A DNA stretch of 64,000 nucleotides from Sulfurovum sp. TSL1 (GCF_019972135.1 NZ_BPFI01000001.1:1223106-1287105); one strand, 5' to 3'; positions 1 through 9,243 are shown, counted from the first letter of the stretch. The notes: generated by a model not told the origin, from the letters alone. Translations and numbers: made by a program.

Positions 1-20
1 TTTGATAGATTGGGATATAT

Positions 21-43
21 GTTCCCACGCAAAGCATGGGAAC
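21..43 (-). terminator. Hairpin downstream of dnaK
   Basis: A 10-bp inverted repeat with a 3-nt loop lies 46 nt past the dnaK stop. Read on the minus strand all pairs form (one is a U-G wobble), while on the plus strand that position is a C-A mismatch, so the RNA is expected from the dnaK side. No clear U-tract follows, so it may stabilise the 3' end rather than terminate. Confidence 0.45.
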
Positions 44-88
44 AAGAAAAAGCCCCTTATGGATCGTATGGCTTATGGAAGCAGAGCC

Positions 89-1966
89 TTACTCTACTTC
101 AGCATCGATGACATCGTCATCGTCTGCTTTTTTTGCTTCCGGGTTTGCACCGCCTTGTTGTTCTTTAGCATACATCGCTTCCGCTAGCTTATGGCTTTTT
201 TCAGTCAATGCTTTTACTTTTTCATCTATCTGCTCTTTGGTTGCAGAGTCATCTTTAATGACAGCTTCAAGCTCTTCGATAGCCGATTCAATACTCGCTT
301 TTTCTGTCGCATCGAAGTTTTCACCTAGATCACTCAATGACTTTTTCGTCTGGTGCACCAATGCATCTGCCTGGTTTCTTGCTTCAACAACTGCTTTTCT
401 TTTCTCATCATCAGCTTTGTGCGCTTCAGCATCTTGAACCATTTTTTCGATCTCTTCATCTGAAAGTCCTGACGAACCAGTGATCTTGATCTCTTGAGAT
501 TTACCCGTACCTTTATCTTGTGCAGATACAGTCAAGATACCATTCGCATCGATATCAAATGTTACTTCGATCTGAGGTACACCTCTTGGAGCTGCCGGAA
601 TATCTCTAAGTTCGAACATACCAAGTGATTTGTTGTCTTTAGAGAACTCTCTTTCACCTTGAAGTACATGGATGCTTACCGCTGGCTGGTTATCTTCCGC
701 TGTTGAGAACACTTGTGACTTCTTCGCTGGGATCGTTGTTCCTTTTTCGATCACTTTCGTTGTCACGCCACCTAGTGTCTCGATACCAAGAGAAAGTGGT
801 GTAACATCAAGAAGTAGTACATCTTTCACATCACCTGCAAGTACCCCACCCTGGATAGCTGCACCAAGCGCAACCACTTCATCCGGGTTCACGGATTTGT
901 TAAGGTCTTTACCAAAGAATTTTTTCATCTCCTCTTGTACCAAAGGAACTCTTGTAGAACCACCGACCATGACGATCTCGTTGATATCTGACTTACTAAG
1001 ACCTGCATCTTTCAATACACTTTCCACAGTCTTGATCGTGCCTGCGACCAGGTCACCGATAAGCGACTCAAATTTTGCTCTAGTGATCTTTGTTACCAAG
1101 TGTTTTGGTCCTGATGCATCCGCTGTAATGAACGGAAGGTTTATTTCCGTTTCAGTGGATGAAGAGAGCTCTTTTTTTGCTGTTTCAGCTGCATCTTTAA
1201 CTCTTTGAAGCGCCATCACATCCGCTTTCACATCGATACCAGTGTCTGATTTAAATTGCTCAGCGACATAATCGATGATCTTGTTATCAAAGTCATCACC
1301 ACCGAGGAATGCATCTCCGCCTGTTGCCATAACTTCAACCACACCGTCACCCGTCTCAAGTGCAGTTACGTCAAATGTACCACCACCTAGGTCGTAAACC
1401 ACGATCTGCTCTGATTCTTTTTTATCAAGACCATAAGCCAATGCAGCTGATGTCGGTTCGTTGATGATACGAAGTACATTGAGTCCTGCGATCGTTCCGG
1501 CTTCTTTTGTTGCTTTTCTTTGTGCATCATTGAAGTATGCCGGTACTGTAATAACTGCATCTGTTACCGTCTCACCAAGATATGCTTCTGCATCCTCTTT
1601 CATTTTCATCAATACTTTTGCAGAGATCTCTTGCGGTGTATATGTTTTACCTGCCACTTCGATCGCACATGCACCAGATCTGTCTATGATATGGTAAGGA
1701 AGCTTCTCTTGTGCTTCTTTAGCCTTATCTTCACTCATCATCAGACCCATAATTCTTTTAATAGAGTAGATCGTTTTCTCAGGGTTTGTGATCGCCTGTC
1801 TTTTAGCAGACTCACCTACAAGTACTTCACCTTTATCGGTAAATGCTACGATAGAAGGTGTCGTATTTTTACCCTCTTTGTTTGCAATGATCTTTGCTTC
1901 ACCGTTATCATACACTGCCATAGCAGAGTTTGTTGTCCCTAAATCTATTCCTAATACTTTTGCCAT
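89..1966 (-). CDS. dnaK: Molecular chaperone DnaK (Hsp70)
   Basis: ATP-dependent cytoplasmic Hsp70 that binds unfolded peptides and works with DnaJ and GrpE. The 625-residue protein is the usual length and opens with the phosphate-binding loop GIDLGTTNS. It carries the second phosphate loop [10 protein letters not shown] near residue 195, the linker [16 protein letters not shown], the substrate-binding domain, the helical lid, and an acidic tail ending [10 protein letters not shown]. It lies 31 bp downstream of grpE and is probably transcribed from the grpE promoter. In many relatives hrcA precedes grpE; here it does not. dnaJ is encoded separately about 7 kb away on the other strand. Confidence 0.99.
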   Translation of the reverse strand: MAKVLGIDLGTTNSAMAVYDNGEAKIIANKEGKNTTPSIVAFTDKGEVLVGESAKRQAITNPEKTIYSIKRIMGLMMSEDKAKEAQEKLPYHIIDRSGACAIEVAGKTYTPQEISAKVLMKMKEDAEAYLGETVTDAVITVPAYFNDAQRKATKEAGTIAGLNVLRIINEPTSAALAYGLDKKESEQIVVYDLGGGTFDVTALETGDGVVEVMATGGDAFLGGDDFDNKIIDYVAEQFKSDTGIDVKADVMALQRVKDAAETAKKELSSSTETEINLPFITADASGPKHLVTKITRAKFESLIGDLVAGTIKTVESVLKDAGLSKSDINEIVMVGGSTRVPLVQEEMKKFFGKDLNKSVNPDEVVALGAAIQGGVLAGDVKDVLLLDVTPLSLGIETLGGVTTKVIEKGTTIPAKKSQVFSTAEDNQPAVSIHVLQGEREFSKDNKSLGMFELRDIPAAPRGVPQIEVTFDIDANGILTVSAQDKGTGKSQEIKITGSSGLSDEEIEKMVQDAEAHKADDEKRKAVVEARNQADALVHQTKKSLSDLGENFDATEKASIESAIEELEAVIKDDSATKEQIDEKVKALTEKSHKLAEAMYAKEQQGGANPEAKKADDDDVIDAEVE

Positions 1967-1997
1967 ATTAAATCCTTGCTTATTCTATATTTATTTT

Positions 1998-2543
1998 TTA
2001 TTTACAGGTTGAAACCATCGCTGGTCTCAGTACACGGTCTTTGATCGTATACCCTTTTTGCATCACTTGAACGATATCACCGGTTTCATGTGCATCACTT
2101 TCCACTTGCATGATCGCTTGATGTACTTCAGGATCAAATTCACCCTCACAGGACACCTCTTTGATATGATTTTTTTCTAAAATCTTTTTAAGTTGTTCAT
2201 GCGTAAGGTTCACACCTTCTTTCATCTTTTCAAGTACTTCTGAAGCATTCTCTTCATCTGCACTTTCCATAGATGCCAATGCGTTTTCAAAAGAGTCCAT
2301 GACTGCCAGAATGTCCTTTGCAAAACTTTCATTTGCATAGGAGACAGCATTCATTTTATCTTTCTCTAGACGTTTTTTAGTGTTTTCAAAGTCAGCATGG
2401 GCTCTGAGATATTTATCTTTATAGTCGGCAGCTTCTGCAAGCGCAGCTTCCAGAGGATCAACTTCCGCAGTCTCCTCTACTTCCGTTTGCCCTTCGACCT
2501 CTTCAGCCTGAGACTCTTCAAGATTTTCATTCTCTTGACTCAT
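1998..2543 (-). CDS. grpE: Nucleotide exchange factor GrpE
   Basis: GrpE releases ADP from DnaK. The 181-residue protein has an acidic, disordered N-terminus (residues 1-35, rich in Glu), a long helical coiled coil (about 35-110, including DKYLRAHADFENTKKR) and the C-terminal beta domain with the family signature ending GYTIKDRVLRPAMV. An AGGAGG-type ribosome site lies just before the ATG. It is the first gene of the grpE-dnaK operon, and a near-perfect sigma-70 promoter with an overlapping HAIR-like repeat lies 56-86 bp upstream. Confidence 0.98.
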   Translation of the reverse strand: MSQENENLEESQAEEVEGQTEVEETAEVDPLEAALAEAADYKDKYLRAHADFENTKKRLEKDKMNAVSYANESFAKDILAVMDSFENALASMESADEENASEVLEKMKEGVNLTHEQLKKILEKNHIKEVSCEGEFDPEVHQAIMQVESDAHETGDIVQVMQKGYTIKDRVLRPAMVSTCK

Positions 2544-2598
2544 ATAGAGACCTCCTTGTGTTCTAAATATTGCATCTTCATATTTAATGCTTGCGGCA

Positions 2599-2628
2599 AT
2601 TATACAACATTGAGTGTACCTTTGTCAA
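2599..2628 (-). promoter_or_regulatory. Sigma-70 promoter of grpE-dnaK
   Basis: On the minus strand a perfect -35 TTGACA (2623-2628) and a perfect -10 TATAAT (2599-2604) are separated by 18 bp. Predicted start is near 2592, giving a leader of about 50 nt before grpE. It is the strongest promoter I noticed in the window, as expected for a chaperone operon held in check by a repressor. Confidence 0.85.
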
Positions 2629-2629
2629 G
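2609..2629 (-). promoter_or_regulatory. HAIR-like HspR operator overlapping the grpE promoter
   Basis: The inverted repeat ATTGAGT-N7-TGTCAAG matches the HspR-associated HAIR consensus CTTGAGT-N7-ACTCAAG at 11 of 14 positions with exactly the right 7-nt spacing. It covers the -35 box and most of the spacer of the grpE promoter, an ideal position for repression. HspR control of chaperone operons is established in Helicobacter and Campylobacter; its use here is inferred. No CIRCE (HrcA) element is visible. Confidence 0.55.
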
Positions 2630-2687
2630 TACTAGTTGAGTTGATATGACTAAACTTAGTAAAAAGTGCCAAAATGTCTATTTGTAG

Positions 2688-2708
2688 GTTAACACATTGA
2701 TGTGTAAC
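2688..2708. other. Near-perfect palindrome upstream of grpE
   Basis: GTTAACACAT and ATGTGTAAC form a 9-bp dyad with one bulged A and almost no spacer, about 60 bp upstream of the grpE -35 box and downstream of rpsO. The tight symmetry suits a protein-binding site better than an RNA hairpin. No known operator is recognised. Confidence 0.3.
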
Positions 2709-2776
2709 TTGCGTGTAAAATAAGAATGTTTGGAGAATTGAATGGAAAAAGTTATGTATATAATAGGTGTGTAGAA

Positions 2777-2800
2777 CTTATCAGCCCAAAAGCTGATAAG
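2777..2800 (-). terminator. Hairpin downstream of rpsO
   Basis: A perfect 9-bp stem CTTATCAGC/GCTGATAAG with a 6-nt loop lies 14 nt past the rpsO stop. No T-run follows in either direction, so this is probably a 3'-end-protecting stem or weak terminator separating rpsO from the grpE promoter region. Confidence 0.5.
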
Positions 2801-2813
2801 AGATGTGAAGATA

Positions 2814-3083
2814 TTAGTTTCTAATACCAAGATCTGCTTTGATCGTGTTCCATCTAGCAAGATCTGTATTTTTAAGATATCTCATAAGTCTTCTTCTTTG
2901 ACCTACCAGTTTAAGTAGTCCAAGTCTTGAAGAGTGATCTTTTTTATTTGTCTTAAGGTGCTCAGTCAAATATTTAATTCTCTCTGTAATAAGAGCTACT
3001 TGTACTTCTGTTGAACCTGTATCGCCGTTTCCTCTAGCATATTTAGCAATAATGTCTGCTTTTTTCGCCTGATCTAAAGCCAT
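2814..3083 (-). CDS. rpsO: 30S ribosomal protein S15
   Basis: S15 is a primary 16S rRNA-binding protein of the small-subunit platform. The 89-residue product has the family hallmarks TGSTEVQVALIT and HSSRLGLLKLVGQRRRLMRYL. An upstream in-frame start exists, but the ATG at 3083 gives the standard S15 N-terminus (MALDQAKK) and has an AGGAGG site 5 nt away, so it was chosen. No pnp gene follows as it does in E. coli; pnp is 20 kb away. Confidence 0.98.
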   Translation of the reverse strand: MALDQAKKADIIAKYARGNGDTGSTEVQVALITERIKYLTEHLKTNKKDHSSRLGLLKLVGQRRRLMRYLKNTDLARWNTIKADLGIRN

Positions 3084-3203
3084 AATGACCTCCTGATTGG
3101 TATTTAATTTCCAAAATTCTATTTGGGAACGCAATCATAGCATAATAAGCTTAGACGAATATTGAGAGATACTATGCGTACATTAATGTTATTTTTTAAT
3201 GTT

Positions 3204-3227
3204 AATTAGAGTAAAATACTCCTAATT
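3204..3227. promoter_or_regulatory. Palindromic operator candidate in front of the Rrf2 gene
   Basis: Left arm AATTAGAGTA and right arm TACTCCTAATT are complementary apart from one unpaired base, around a 3-nt centre. The site ends 17 bp before the Rrf2 start and contains a possible -10 box (TAAAAT). Rrf2 regulators commonly repress themselves from such AT-rich dyads; autoregulation is inferred. Confidence 0.45.
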
Positions 3228-3244
3228 ATGAAAAAGGTTTTATT

Positions 3245-3643
3245 ATGCTATTGACCCGTGCAAGTGAATATGCTCTACTTTCTTTGGATGCTATACGAAA
3301 ATCTGACACGCCTATCGGTGCAGAACAGTTGGCCAATGAACTGTGTATCCCTAAAAGTTTTCTTGCAAAGATTTTACAAAGTCTCGCAAAAAAAGGTATC
3401 CTTGAATCACGTAAAGGTGCGCATGGTGGATTTATCTTGGCTAAAGACGTGAATGAGATCAGTGTGAATGATATCATTTTTGCTGCTGAAGGTAAATCGC
3501 CTGCTGTGTTTGACTGTACCAGCTATACAAGTACCTGTCCAAACGGGACTATAGGAAGTTGTGCTATTTCACCTTTTCTGATCAATTTCCAAACGAAGAT
3601 AGATGACTTTTTAAATGGTTTGACCCTGGGCGACATACTTTAA
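3245..3643 (+). CDS. Rrf2 family transcriptional regulator
   Basis: A 132-residue winged-helix regulator of the Rrf2 (IscR/NsrR/CymR) family: N-terminal MLLTRASEYALLSLDAI, recognition region SFLAKILQSLAKKGILES, wing RKGAHGGFILAK, then the dimerisation helix. Three cysteines, C91, C98 and C106, form a C-X6-C-X7-C cluster where iron-sulfur members bind their cluster. The spacing is not that of IscR (X5, X5 as I recall), so the ligand and signal (Fe-S status, NO, redox) cannot be assigned. It is transcribed alone, with a dyad in front that may be its own operator. Confidence 0.93.
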   Translation: MLLTRASEYALLSLDAIRKSDTPIGAEQLANELCIPKSFLAKILQSLAKKGILESRKGAHGGFILAKDVNEISVNDIIFAAEGKSPAVFDCTSYTSTCPNGTIGSCAISPFLINFQTKIDDFLNGLTLGDIL

Positions 3644-3700
3644 GCCACGCTGATCACTTTTCTTCAGGGTCTACTCTATAGACCTACAAGTACTTCATTG

Positions 3701-3706
3701 TATAAT
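3701..3706 (+). promoter_or_regulatory. -10 box for the DHH phosphoesterase gene
   Basis: A perfect TATAAT 35 bp before the DHH gene start. No good -35 box is seen, which is common in this phylum. Confidence 0.5.
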
Positions 3707-3741
3707 ACACTCATATTTAAACCTCAAAAAGGCATATTTTA

Positions 3742-4785
3742 ATGAAACAACATGTTTACCACCTCTCCCATATTGATCTCGATGGCTATGGATGTCAATA
3801 TCTCTCAGAACAATGTTTCGACACTATCGACTGCTATAATGCGAACTATGGTCCGGAAGTCACAGCAAGACTGGCGGAGATCGTGAAAAAGATCGAACAG
3901 GATAAATTTCTACACGGAGATGAGATCGAAGCACTCATTCTTATCACTGACCTCAATCTTACCACCAAAGAGGGTAACTGGATAGAAAACGAAGCTGTAC
4001 GTATCGGTGCGAAGCTTCAACTGCTTGATCACCATGCTACAGGTGCAAGTACTGCAGAACGCTTTGCCTGGTATACACTTGACACGACACGTTGTGCTAC
4101 GCTTATTACCTACGACTGGCTGCGACAACATTATCACTTTGATAAGCACAGTCACTTGGCCACCATCGTAAAAGCGATCAATGCCATCGATATTTGGCTC
4201 AGTGATGATACGCTGTTCGAATATGGAAAAGTCATGCTTGGTATGATCTCCGGGGCAAGAGAGGTCAACCGTATTTTATTTCCCGCAGAGGACAGGACCT
4301 TTAAACTCTCTCTTATAGAAGCGGCAAAACAAAGGGTCGATAGTCAAGATGCCCCGATACAATTGGATGATGATCTGCATCAGATCAAAAAATCTTTTTT
4401 CAGACAGGGTGAAAACAACACCAAAGACAACCTGGTTGCCTCTTATGTCACAGACCTGCTTACCAAAGACAAACAACGCCTTACCATCCACTACAAAGGC
4501 TACAAGGGTATACTTGGCTACAATGTAGGCAATACCTCCATCATAGGAAATGCCTGTATGGTAGCAAATGATGACTATGACTTCTATATGGATGTGAACT
4601 TCAGGGGACACTTTTCACTCAGAAGTAACAATAAACTGGATGTTTCTGCCATGGCCGCCCACATTGGAAATGGTGGAGGACACCCCAATGCAAGCGGCGG
4701 AAAGATAGACGGGTACAAAGATTCTTTTGTCTATGCCGATGTACGTAAATTTGTGCAGGAGTATATCGATAAGAAATGCGAATAG
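3742..4785 (+). CDS. DHH/DHHA1 family phosphoesterase
   Basis: A 347-residue cytoplasmic metal-dependent phosphoesterase. The N-terminal DHH domain shows HLSHIDLDGYG (D12, D14), a further metal-binding region LILITDLN, and the name-giving LLDHHATG motif near residue 95. The C-terminal DHHA1 domain has GNGGGHPNASGG near residue 315. The closest characterised relatives are nanoRNase/pAp phosphatases (NrnA-type) and other small-nucleotide phosphodiesterases; the substrate cannot be read from sequence. Whether it degrades pGpG, the product of EAL enzymes such as the neighbouring 5.1 kb gene, is speculative. It is a single gene with its own -10 box. Confidence 0.9.
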   Translation: MKQHVYHLSHIDLDGYGCQYLSEQCFDTIDCYNANYGPEVTARLAEIVKKIEQDKFLHGDEIEALILITDLNLTTKEGNWIENEAVRIGAKLQLLDHHATGASTAERFAWYTLDTTRCATLITYDWLRQHYHFDKHSHLATIVKAINAIDIWLSDDTLFEYGKVMLGMISGAREVNRILFPAEDRTFKLSLIEAAKQRVDSQDAPIQLDDDLHQIKKSFFRQGENNTKDNLVASYVTDLLTKDKQRLTIHYKGYKGILGYNVGNTSIIGNACMVANDDYDFYMDVNFRGHFSLRSNNKLDVSAMAAHIGNGGGHPNASGGKIDGYKDSFVYADVRKFVQEYIDKKCE

Positions 4786-5002
4786 ACTGAAGAACTTCAA
4801 TCTGAATCAGTACTGTCAGTGGGACTGTATCTTAGATGATCTTCATGTTGCAGCAGCAGGTGCATATATTGGGCAAAGTAAAATGATGCAGCATATGCCA
4901 GAAATGAAAACAATGATCGATACAGAACTTAAAAAATGGATGAGAGTAAGAAAAAATAGCACAGGAACACCCCTTGGGTCTAAACCGACGAACGGGAGTT
5001 AA
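4786..5002 (+). other. Possible decayed ORF between the DHH and GGDEF/EAL genes
   Basis: One frame stays open from inside the DHH gene to a stop at 5002 and encodes protein-like sequence (CILDDLHVAAAGAYIGQSKM, then ELKKWMRVRKNSTGTP). It has no ribosome site or sensible start; the first internal ATG (4884) would give a 39-residue peptide. I do not recognise a family. It may be the 3' remnant of a lost gene or chance reading. The rest of the 304-bp gap (5003-5089) holds only the promoter region of the next gene. Confidence 0.25.
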
Positions 5003-5089
5003 ACATTATGAACAATGGTTAACTCTGGAATGAATTTATTTTACTTTGAGTATAATACTATACACTGAGATCATCAAAAAAAGGCATGC

Positions 5090-8000
5090 ATGTTAAGAGA
5101 GATCATATCCTATAAATACTTTCGAAAATATTTTTATACGCATCAAGTCATTTCAGTTATCATCCTCTTTTTCTCTATATTCATTGCCATATTTATTTGG
5201 TCTTTATCAAAAGACTACTATGACAATCTGATACAAGAACATTTTGAAAGCCATGTACATGAGACGTTAAGCAGCATCGAAAAACAAATATCCAGTTATG
5301 AGCACGCTTTACAGGGCGGTATCGCACTCTTTCATTCAAATAACACTATTAACCGAGGAGAATGGCATCGTTATATAAAAGCACTCCAACCGGAAAAAAA
5401 TTATCCCGGTGTTCAAGGAATCGGATTTTCACTGATGCTAAAACCTGAAGAGGTTACCCCACTCATAAAAAAGATACGTACCCACGACTATCCGACTTTT
5501 ACGCTTACCCCTGCAGGGGAACGAGAACAATATAGTACTATTCTCTATCTCGAGCCGATGGACAAACGTAATCTTCAGGCAATCGGATACGATATGTTTT
5601 CCAATCCTACCCGCAGAGAAGCAATGGAAAGAGCAAGAGACACAGGTCTTCCATCTGTTTCAGGAAAGGTCACACTGGTTCAGGAGATCGATTCGGATAT
5701 TCAATCCGGGTTTCTCATGTATCTACCATTATACAAGACCATAAAAAAACCGAAAACGGTACAAGCACGACGCGATTCACTCCTTGGTTTTGTCTACAGC
5801 CCTTTTCGGATGAACGATCTTATAAATGTCCTTATTAAAGACTCCTCAATGCTCAATTTTGAAATCTACGATAATGAAGAACCTCATAAAGGACACCTGC
5901 TCTATAGTTCCCTTACGTCATCTTCTTATACTCCTCAACATCACAGTAAAGAAATCTTTCAAATAGGTGGAAGAGAATGGTCTATCCACTTTTCAAGTAC
6001 ACGTGAATTTGATACAAATATAGACAACAGCTATCCCCTGTTTTTAACAATAGGAGGCTTACTGGTTTACTTCTCTCTGCTGTTCATTACCATAGCACTA
6101 TTTTATAACCGGGAAAAACTGAAAGAGAAGAGTAAAGAACTTGAATCAAGCAGTGCATGGCTCAACACACTGATCCAATCCTCAATCGATGGTATTCATT
6201 TGATGGATAGAGATGGTAAACTCGTCGAATTCAGTCCCTCTTTTCTAAAGATGCTTGGCTACACTAAAGAGGAAGCGCGTCATCTGAACATACAGAATTG
6301 GGATGCAAAATTCTCAAAAGAAGTGATTTATCAACGCTTACATTCTATATCCGATACACCTATAACTATCGAAACGATTCATCGCCGTAAAGATGGTACG
6401 CTGCTTGATGTTGAGATCACAACAAAATCGATCATATTGGGTGGAGAACACTATATCTATGCCTCATCCAGAGATATTACCAAACGTAAAAAAAATGAAC
6501 ATGAGTTAAAAAAACTTTCACAAGCCCTTGAACAAAGCCCCAATACCGTAGTGATCACTGACTTAAAAGGGAATATTGAATATGTCAATACCGCTTTTAC
6601 CACAATTACCGGATATAAATTTGAAGAGGCCATCGGGAAAAATGCGCGTCTTCTCCAATCAGGTAAAACACCTCTCAGTGCCTATAATGCCATGTGGTTA
6701 CAATTGAACAAAGGAAAGAATTGGGTTGGTGAATTTATAAATCGACGCAAAGACCAAACAGAATATATCGAATCGATCAAAGCTTCCCCAATCGTGAATT
6801 CTGATGGGGTCATAACCAATTTTATGGCGATTAAAGAAGATATTACTGAACAAAAGAGGAATGAAGCGCGCATACATCACCTTGCTAATTTTGATGCACT
6901 TACCGCACTTCCAAACAGAAATAAACTAAAAGAACAAACCAAATATGCTATTAGCATTGCCAAACGGCAACATGGAAAGGTGGGGCTTCTCTTCCTTGAT
7001 ATTGATCACTTTAAAAACATCAATGATACCCTTGGTCATACTATCGGAGATGCTTTACTCGTTACACTGGCCAAACGTTTTCTTTTAGCCATTCGTGAGG
7101 AGGATATCGTATCACGTCTGGGAGGAGATGAATTTATCTTTATGCTACCCAACACGAATGAAAAAGGCATTGCTTCTGTTGCAAGAAAAATATTGGATCT
7201 TGTTTCCAAACCTGTTGTCATTAAAAAAAATGAGCTCATTGTTACCGCTTCTGTAGGTATAGCCATCTATCCAAATGATGGTACTGATTATGAAACCCTA
7301 TCCAAGAATGCTGATATTGCTATGTACCGTGCGAAGCATGAAGGTCGAAACAATTACTGTTTCTTTACTGAAGCAATGCAGGAACACTCAGCACGTAATT
7401 TAGAATTGATCAATGCATTACACCATGCACTCGAACGAAATGAATTATCTCTAGTCTATCAACCCCAAATCTCATTAAAGCATAATCGCATTATCGGAGT
7501 AGAAGCTTTATTGCGATGGGATCATCCAGAATATGGAAATATTGTACCTAGTGAATTTATTACACTTGCAGAAGATAGTGGATTGATTTTGCCAATTGGA
7601 GAATGGGTGCTACGTACTGCGTTGAAGCAGGCAAAAAGTTGGATAGACCATGGTCTGTCTCCGATGACTATCGCTGTTAATTTATCGGCCGTACAATTCC
7701 GCCATAATCGTTTAACAGCTTTGATCACAAGTATACTTGACGACATTGGTTTACCACCAAAGTATTTGGAACTTGAATTAACTGAAGCCGTTACTATGAG
7801 TGACCCTGAAAGTGCCTATAAGGTGATAGACAATCTACATGCATGTGGTATCAATATGTCAATTGATGATTTTGGAACAGGTTATTCCAGTTTGAATTAT
7901 CTTAAAAAATTCAAAGTTTCTAAACTTAAAATTGACCAGTCATTTATTCATGATATCCATAGAGAAAAGGAAGACAGAGCTATCGTAAATGCTATTATCA

Positions 8001-8197
8001 GTATGGCGCACAGTCTTGGCCTGAAGACAATTGCCGAAGGAGTAGAAACAGCTGAGCAACTCCATTATCTTCAGGAACAAGGATGTGATGAGATACAAGG
8101 ATATTACTATAGCGAACCACTATCGGCTGAAGCATTGGAACTGTTTGTTAAGAATAACATAAAATCAAACTTCATGCAATATGACCATGCTGTCTAA
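5090..8197 (+). CDS. Membrane CHASE-PAS-PAS-GGDEF-EAL c-di-GMP enzyme
   Basis: A 1035-residue inner-membrane protein likely to make and/or break cyclic di-GMP. Order: membrane helix (about 17-40), periplasmic CHASE-type sensor (about 45-315), second helix (about 320-343), two PAS domains (about 350-465 and 475-590), GGDEF domain (about 600-765) and EAL domain (about 780-1025). The active-site GGDEF is intact at 678-682, and RxxD (REED) sits five residues before it, the spacing of the product-inhibition I-site. The EAL motif (805-807), DDFGTGYSSL and AEGVET are intact too, so both activities are possible. It is a single gene and could supply the signal for the c-di-GMP-linked operons at 15, 44 and 53 kb; that link is inferred. 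Confidence 0.96.
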   Translation: MLREIISYKYFRKYFYTHQVISVIILFFSIFIAIFIWSLSKDYYDNLIQEHFESHVHETLSSIEKQISSYEHALQGGIALFHSNNTINRGEWHRYIKALQPEKNYPGVQGIGFSLMLKPEEVTPLIKKIRTHDYPTFTLTPAGEREQYSTILYLEPMDKRNLQAIGYDMFSNPTRREAMERARDTGLPSVSGKVTLVQEIDSDIQSGFLMYLPLYKTIKKPKTVQARRDSLLGFVYSPFRMNDLINVLIKDSSMLNFEIYDNEEPHKGHLLYSSLTSSSYTPQHHSKEIFQIGGREWSIHFSSTREFDTNIDNSYPLFLTIGGLLVYFSLLFITIALFYNREKLKEKSKELESSSAWLNTLIQSSIDGIHLMDRDGKLVEFSPSFLKMLGYTKEEARHLNIQNWDAKFSKEVIYQRLHSISDTPITIETIHRRKDGTLLDVEITTKSIILGGEHYIYASSRDITKRKKNEHELKKLSQALEQSPNTVVITDLKGNIEYVNTAFTTITGYKFEEAIGKNARLLQSGKTPLSAYNAMWLQLNKGKNWVGEFINRRKDQTEYIESIKASPIVNSDGVITNFMAIKEDITEQKRNEARIHHLANFDALTALPNRNKLKEQTKYAISIAKRQHGKVGLLFLDIDHFKNINDTLGHTIGDALLVTLAKRFLLAIREEDIVSRLGGDEFIFMLPNTNEKGIASVARKILDLVSKPVVIKKNELIVTASVGIAIYPNDGTDYETLSKNADIAMYRAKHEGRNNYCFFTEAMQEHSARNLELINALHHALERNELSLVYQPQISLKHNRIIGVEALLRWDHPEYGNIVPSEFITLAEDSGLILPIGEWVLRTALKQAKSWIDHGLSPMTIAVNLSAVQFRHNRLTALITSILDDIGLPPKYLELELTEAVTMSDPESAYKVIDNLHACGINMSIDDFGTGYSSLNYLKKFKVSKLKIDQSFIHDIHREKEDRAIVNAIISMAHSLGLKTIAEGVETAEQLHYLQEQGCDEIQGYYYSEPLSAEALELFVKNNIKSNFMQYDHAV

Positions 8198-8246
8198 AAT
8201 TGATTGAAATATAAAATCATGGAACTATGTACAGCTCTTTTTTTAA

Positions 8247-8816
8247 TCATATCTTCACTCTCGCTTCCAGTGCACGTGAGAGTGACATCACGTCTATATT
8301 ATCCAATTCTACACCGGTAGGTACACCTTGAGCAATCTTCGTAAAATTTATCTCAAGCCCTTTTAGCTTATCTTCTATGTAAAGTATCATCGTATCTGTA
8401 GCAATGCTCGGAGGAAAAGCAAAGATGATCTCATCTACACCTCCAACTGCATAAAACAGATGTGCATCATCTAGATCATGTACCTCAGTCACCACATAAT
8501 ATACACCATCGAACTGTCTGCTCTCTTCTATGGTCAAAATGTCTTTGGCACTTTGCACAATACAGAGCTTTGTATTGTCACGATAAGGGTCAGAACAGAT
8601 CGTACAAAGCTCATCTTCACTCATATTGTGGCACTTGCTGCATTTTTGGATCGTATTGACACCCGTTTCCAGGGCATGTGCCAGTTTCATCGCAGAAAAT
8701 CCGTCTTCCATGACTGCATGATAGGCTAAACGGATCGCTGTTTTTTTACCGATGGAAGGCAAAGAACCAAATGCCTCCACCAGGTTTTCAAAGGCTTCTA
8801 TCTTGTAGTGTTTCAT
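8247..8816 (-). CDS. recR: Recombination protein RecR
   Basis: RecR acts with RecF/RecO to load RecA on gapped DNA. The 189-residue product has the N-terminal helix-hairpin-helix (FGSLPSIGKKTAIRLAYH), a four-cysteine zinc finger (CSKCHNMSEDELCTIC) and the Toprim domain (LCIVQSAKDILTIEESRQFD through GVPTGVELDNIDVMSL). An in-frame GTG start 13 codons upstream is possible, but the ATG at 8816 gives the conserved N-terminus and has a purine-rich site (AAGGCGG) at suitable spacing. It converges with the GGDEF/EAL gene. Confidence 0.96.
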   Translation of the reverse strand: MKHYKIEAFENLVEAFGSLPSIGKKTAIRLAYHAVMEDGFSAMKLAHALETGVNTIQKCSKCHNMSEDELCTICSDPYRDNTKLCIVQSAKDILTIEESRQFDGVYYVVTEVHDLDDAHLFYAVGGVDEIIFAFPPSIATDTMILYIEDKLKGLEINFTKIAQGVPTGVELDNIDVMSLSRALEARVKI

Positions 8817-8896
8817 TCGCACGCCGCCTTCATGGCTACACTTTGTTGCGAACACTTCGGTTCAAAAGCTAAAATCATGAAACTATTCATCATTTC

Positions 8897-9190
8897 TTAA
8901 TGTTTCTCATAATCTACAACTTTAGAGTATTCCACTACAGTTTTGATAAAGTCGACCACTTTGAGATGTTCAGGATGCATCGCATAGGCATCCAACCCTT
9001 CTTTGCTTTCAAATACTGTAATGATACTCAGGTCCATAGCGCGTTCTTCCGTAGAAAAATTCACGCCGACATCTATACTTCGAAGTGTCGGCACCGCCCC
9101 CATAAGATTTTCCAGCATCTGTTTTGCCTGTATGATATTGGCCTTTTTATTTTCTTCTTTAAATTTAAAAGTAACGATATGTACAACCAT
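8897..9190 (-). CDS. Dabb family (stress-responsive A/B barrel) protein
   Basis: A 97-residue single-domain protein of the dimeric alpha/beta-barrel (Dabb) family: it opens MVVHIVTFKFKEENK and contains the strand-helix pattern IDVGVNFSTEERAMDLSIIT and the end-of-domain motif AYAMHPEHLKVVDFIK. Members are small homodimers, mostly of unknown function. It is divergent from dnaJ with a shared control region of 89 bp; a perfect -10 box lies about 30 bp upstream of its start. Confidence 0.88.
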   Translation of the reverse strand: MVVHIVTFKFKEENKKANIIQAKQMLENLMGAVPTLRSIDVGVNFSTEERAMDLSIITVFESKEGLDAYAMHPEHLKVVDFIKTVVEYSKVVDYEKH

Positions 9191-9219
9191 AATAAACTAC
9201 CTATCTTTGTATTTTTGTG

Positions 9220-9243
9220 ATTATAACCAAATTATGGTAGAAT
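9220..9243. promoter_or_regulatory. Divergent promoter region, Dabb gene and dnaJ
   Basis: The minus-strand -10 TATAAT (9220-9225) points to the Dabb gene, and the plus-strand TAGAAT (9238-9243) points to dnaJ. The two boxes are only 12 bp apart, so polymerases would compete. No HAIR or CIRCE element is seen, unlike the grpE promoter. Confidence 0.5.

Noticed and set aside
672-1208. 178-codon plus-strand frame inside dnaK
   Set aside because: Antisense to the well-supported dnaK with Ser/Thr/Pro-rich shadow composition.
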